From Bacteroidales bacterium (GTDB lineage Bacteria; Bacteroidota; Bacteroidia; Bacteroidales; UBA10428): 17,762 bases of DNA. Position 1 is the stretch's first letter; each line of letters starts with the position of its first letter. The notes under the pieces were generated by a model, which saw nothing but the letters and a program-made list of their open reading frames with translations, had not been told where the DNA came from and did no database searches. Location of the stretch: positions 1 through 17,762 of the forward strand of contig DAOUOU010000036.1 of the NCBI GenBank assembly GCA_030626465.1. The letters are read 5' to 3'. Position numbers and translations under genes: made by a program. Shown here in pieces: positions 14,913 through 17,762 of the stretch.

Positions 14913-16616
14913 ATGGACGAATTTTCCTTTCTTGGAAGCAGTGAGCTGGAATCGATAGAGAAACTGTATCTGCAATACAAAGAAAATCCGGAAACTCTTG
15001 ATGATTCCTGGAAAATGTTTTTCAAGGGTTATGAATTTGCACTTACTGCTTATCCTGGTAGTCCAGATAACAGGAATACAGTCTTAGACAAGGAATTCAA
15101 AGTCATAAACCTCATCAACGGATATCGGAAAAGAGGACATCTTTTCACCCGGACAAACCCTGTTCGTACACGCCGAAAATACACTCCCTCTCTCGGCATT
15201 GAGAATTATGAATTATCCGAAAAGGATGTGAATACAAGTTTCCAGGCAGGAAAAGAAATTGGCCTTGGACCTGCAAAACTTAAGGATATCATTACTTATC
15301 TTGAAGATACCTATTGCCATTCAATCGGATCCGAATTCATGTTCATTCGTAATCCTGAAAAAATACACTGGATACAAGAAAAAATTGAACGCAGCAAGAA
15401 CAGAACTGATTTTGGTAAGGAAGAAAAAATGAAGATTTTCAATCTGCTGAACCAGGCTGTTGGCTTTGAACAGTTCATTCATAGAAAATTTGTCGGTCAG
15501 AAACGATTTTCCCTGGAAGGAACGGAAACCCTGATTCCTGCTTTGCATTACATCATCGAATCAGGTTCAAATCTTGGTATTTCGGATACGGGAACAGGTA
15601 TGAGTTGGAAAATGGTGAAATCATTGATCTTAACCTTGCTCCCAACCCATCACATCTGGAAGCTGTCTCACCGGTAATTCAGGGAATTGCAAGAGCGCGC
15701 ATTGAACATAAATACAACAAGGACTTTACAAAGCTTGCTCCTGTTCTTATACATGGTGATGCTGCCATTGCCGGTCAGGGTGTCGTATATGAAGTAATAC
15801 AGATGATGGATCTGAATGGTTACCGTACAGGTGGTACAATTCATATAGTGATCAATAACCAGATAGGTTTTACCACCAATTACCTTGATGCCCGAAGCAG
15901 CACATACTGTACCGATGTTGGCAAGGTCACAAAATGTCCTATTTTTCATGTTAACGGCGACGATGTGGAAGCCCTCGTTCATACTGTCAAACTGGCCATG
16001 GAATACAGGCAAAGTTTTTATACCGATGTTTTTATTGATATTCTATCCTATAGAAAATACGGTCATAACGAAGGAGATGAACCACGTTATACACAGCCAA
16101 CCTTATACAAAGCCATTGCAAATCATACCGATCCACGAGAGATCTATGCCAATCAGCTTATTGAAGAAAATATATTCTCCAGGGAAGATATTGATAACCT
16201 TAAAAGCCATTATGATTCTTTCCTTGAAGAAAAGTACAGCATATCAAAAGGTCTCGGGAAAGTAAAAATTCAACAATTTCTTCATGGTGACTGGAAAGAA
16301 TTTAAACATGCTGAACCGGGCGATTTCGATAAACACTTCCCCAACGGGGTCACCAAAGAATTATTAAAATTTATTGGTGATAAAATCTGCTATCTCCCCG
16401 ATGATGAAAAATTCATTCGTAAAACACACAGACTAATTGAGGAACGCAGGAAAATGCTTGAGAGCAATAAACTCGACTGGGCTATGGGCGAGTTACTGGC
16501 ATACGGTACTCTTGTTTATGAGGATTTTCCGGTCAGGATAAGCGGACAGGATAGTGTTCGAGGTACTTTTGCACACAGGCATGCGGTACATATTATTGAG
16601 AAAACAGACCGGCATG
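14913..16616 (+). pseudogene. sucA: 2-oxoglutarate dehydrogenase E1 component, broken (internal deletion, missing C-terminus)
   Basis: E1 decarboxylates 2-oxoglutarate with thiamine diphosphate in the TCA cycle. The start ATG gives MDEFSFLGSSELESIEKLYL, the usual N-terminal segment that ties E1 to its complex. The frame is normal for about 222 residues, through VGFEQFIHRKFVGQKRFSLE and ALHYIIESGSNLGI (ending near 15581). The next homologous residues, GYGNRYELENGEIIDLNLAP, are in another frame from 15584. Roughly 50-60 residues are absent, which in the family hold MAHRGRLNVL and GDVKYH, including histidines at the active site. The original frame stops at 15675. The second part runs on cleanly (NPSHLEAVSPVIQGIARAR, LIHGDAAIAGQGVVYE, NNQIGFTT, GTFAHRHAV) to about 16616 and then breaks. 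About 300 C-terminal residues are lacking relative to the usual 900-930. No functional E1 can come from this sequence. Confidence 0.92.
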
Positions 16617-17366
16617 TCTTCAGTTCAATCCGGGAGTCGGGAAGTTAAGCGGGAAAGTATATCACAGTTGCGCAAGAAATTAAGTCACAGACTTGTATCA
16701 GTGAAAAATGAAACTGCCATGCTTACTACCTTCAATGAGGTGGATATGAGCAAGATTATTTCTTTGCGAAAAAAATACCAGGAAGAATTCACGAAGGTCC
16801 ATGGCGTCAAGCTGGGTTTTATGTCATTCTTCACCAAGGCAGTGACCGAAGCCTTACAGGTATTTCCCAAAGTGAACTCCATGATAGATGGTGATGAAAT
16901 TGTAACTCCCCGGTTTGTTGATGTGGGTATTGCAGTTCAAACCGACAAAGGACTGATGGTACCGGTATTGCGAAATACCGAATTGATGTCGCTTGCGGAT
17001 ATTGAAAAACAAATTGTCGAATTAGCAGAAAAAGCGCGTAAATTCAGGCTTTCTATTGAAGATATGAGAGGCGGTTCTTTTACTATTACCAATGGCGGAG
17101 TATTCGAATCCATGCTTTCGACACCTATCCTTAATCCACCTCAGGCGGCCATATTAGGAATGCATAATATTGTGGAAAGACCGGTAGCAATTTATGGAAA
17201 GGTTGAAATAAGACCCATCATGTATGTTGCTCTCTCTTACGATCATCGCCTGGTCGATGGTCGCGATTCGGTAAGCTTTCTTGTGAAGGCAAAAGAATTG
17301 CTGGAAGAACCCAACAAGATGCTTTTGGGTGGTCAGGATCCGGAGAAGGTATTGCTGGGAATATAA
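16617..17366 (+). pseudogene. sucB: Dihydrolipoyl succinyltransferase E2, catalytic domain only, 5' part missing
   Basis: From about 16617 the third frame reads SSVQSGSREVKRESISQLRK and then a complete E2 acyltransferase domain: LTTFNEVDMSKI, GVKLGFMSFFTKAVTEAL, VDVGIAVQTDKGLMVPVLRN, FTITNGGVFESMLSTPILNP and the active-site motif SYDHRLVDGRDSV, ending LLGGQDPEKVLLGI. E2 moves the succinyl group from lipoate to CoA. The lipoyl domain, the E1/E3-binding domain and any start codon are absent; about 160-180 residues are lacking by comparison with the family. It is joined directly to mid-sucA, out of frame, with the sucA frame stopping at 16646. In an intact genome sucA and sucB would be adjacent in this order, so one deletion of about 1.3-1.5 kb explains the join. 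The remaining domain shows no stops or frameshifts, so the event is recent or artificial. Confidence 0.9.
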
Positions 17367-17454
17367 ATGACAAATTCCAAATAACAAATAACAGTTAAAT
17401 TCCAATGCACAATAACCAATGTTCAAAAGCTCAATAATGGCAATTGGAATTTAC
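17367..17454. repeat. REP-like AT-rich palindromic intergenic sequence
   Basis: Holds an 11 bp perfect inverted repeat (TAAATTCCAAT at 17396-17406, ATTGGAATTTA at 17443-17453) with a loop of 36 bases, plus an earlier extra copy of AAATTCCAA at 17372-17380. Short CAATAACCAAT-like words fill the loop. This resembles the AAATTCCAA/TTGGAATTT family of intergenic repeats I know from Bacteroidota chromosomes. It sits between convergent genes and may end transcription from both, though no T-run follows. Confidence 0.55.
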
Positions 17455-17589
17455 TTAACAAGTAATATGAAACATCGCAACCACTTTGCCTGACTTATCA
17501 TTCCATGCTTTAACAGCCTCAGGCGTGGCCATCATTTTCACCTTGCATCTTTTCTTCTTAAAATATTCCCTTGCCTCATCAGATAATTC
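17455..17589 (-). pseudogene. C-terminal fragment of a Mth938/NDUFAF3-like protein
   Basis: The minus strand encodes 44 residues and a stop: ELSDEAREYFKKKRCKV, then MMATPEAVKAWNDKSGKVVA and MFHITC. These are the C-terminal features of Mth938-like (DUF498/AAMDC/NDUFAF3) proteins, including TPEAVxxWN and the final FHxTC. Two codons before the fragment an in-frame TGA closes the frame, and no start is present. The N-terminal half of the same family lies immediately to the right on the opposite strand. The combined length, about 44 plus 55 plus some 20 unseen residues, equals one normal protein of about 120. Confidence 0.8.
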
Positions 17590-17597
17590 CAAAAATC

Positions 17598-17762
17598 ATG
17601 AAACCAGTGATCGATAACACCAGATTTGGCAGCATAACAATCTCCGGAGAGACCTATGATCATGATGTTGTTATAGACCTCCGGGGAGAGGTCAAAAAGA
17701 GGAAAAAAAAGCTATCCAAAAAAATATATGGAACCTCACATAAAGTGTCTGTTGAAGAAGCA
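17598..17762 (+). CDS. N-terminal part of a Mth938/NDUFAF3-like protein (runs off window)
   Basis: The ATG at 17598 opens a frame of 55 codons to the right edge: MKPVIDNTRFGSITISGE, TYDHDVVIDLRGEV, then KKRKKKLSKKIYGTSHKVSVEEA. The pattern GSIxIxGxxYxHDVVI and KKLSKxxYGTSH is typical of bacterial and archaeal Mth938-like proteins. The biochemical role is not established; the human relative NDUFAF3 helps build respiratory complex I. It lies head to head with a C-terminal fragment of the same family, only eight bases from it. Whether the gene is complete beyond the edge decides between an inversion that split one gene and an inverted duplication. Confidence 0.75.
   Translation, partial: MKPVIDNTRFGSITISGETYDHDVVIDLRGEVKKRKKKLSKKIYGTSHKVSVEEA

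Noticed and set aside
16554..16620. N-terminal extension of the E2 frame from the ATG at 16554
   Set aside because: Residues 1-22 of that frame are the wrong-frame reading of sucA codons (GTFAHRHAV region), not an E2 N-terminus.
15605..16648. Treating the second sucA piece as an independent short E1-like protein starting at an ATG
   Set aside because: The ATG at 15605 falls inside homologous sequence that already runs from about 15584, and there is no promoter or ribosome site. It is the continuation of the same gene after a frame-shifting deletion.
1..17762. CRISPR arrays, tRNA or rRNA genes, transposases, phage genes
   Set aside because: Both strands were looked over; no regularly spaced repeats, tRNA-like clover folds, rRNA stretches or recombinase motifs were seen.

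Overview
The window looks like a chromosomal piece from a Bacteroidota bacterium. The evidence is a type IX secretion (T9SS) gene set (PorP/SprF and a gliding-motility-type C-terminal sorting domain), two or three promoter elements of the Bacteroidota form TAnnTTTG, weak Shine-Dalgarno use, moderate-to-low GC, and long secreted beta-rich proteins of a style common in marine or sediment Bacteroidales/Marinilabiliales. The order-level guess is inference.

Region 1 (1-11445, minus strand) is a co-directional cassette. In transcription order it holds a 2723-residue secreted protein, a 320-residue secreted protein, a 351-residue protein with a T9SS type B sorting domain, and a PorP/SprF-family outer-membrane protein cut by the left edge. 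The giant protein has three tandem super-modules (W-rich cap, beta-solenoid, YPIG sandwich) followed by Ig/PKD-like domains. Neither it nor the 320-residue protein carries a recognisable type A or type B sorting domain. Instead both end in the same 13-residue tail, TGP-[I/V]-x-H-I plus six residues, at exactly the same distance from the stop. All three secreted proteins share a PKD-like domain. I infer a dedicated export and surface-assembly system in which type B protein and PorP are partners and the short tail is a sorting or docking signal. This is the best candidate for an undescribed system here.

Region 2 (11446-14752, minus strand) is an intact three-gene proton-translocating NAD(P)+ transhydrogenase operon (pntAA-pntAB-pntB). 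It has a good Bacteroidota promoter (TTG, 19 bp, TACCTTTG) and a rho-independent terminator. The promoter overlaps the 5'-most possible start codon and shows that the real start of pntAA is the ATG at 14698.

Region 3 (14753-17762, mostly plus strand) is a broken 2-oxoglutarate dehydrogenase locus. The sucA reading frame lost an internal piece that should hold the MAHRGRLNVL and GDVKYH motifs. A second junction then joins mid-sucA directly to the catalytic domain of sucB, so the E1 C-terminus and the E2 lipoyl and subunit-binding domains are missing. Both junctions shift the frame. About 90 bases further on, the C-terminal 44 codons of a Mth938/NDUFAF3-like gene lie on the minus strand head to head with the N-terminal 55 codons of the same family on the plus strand. 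Three abnormal junctions in about 2 kb, with otherwise clean coding sequence, indicate either very recent genome rearrangement or chimeric joins from amplification or assembly. The sequence alone cannot separate these.
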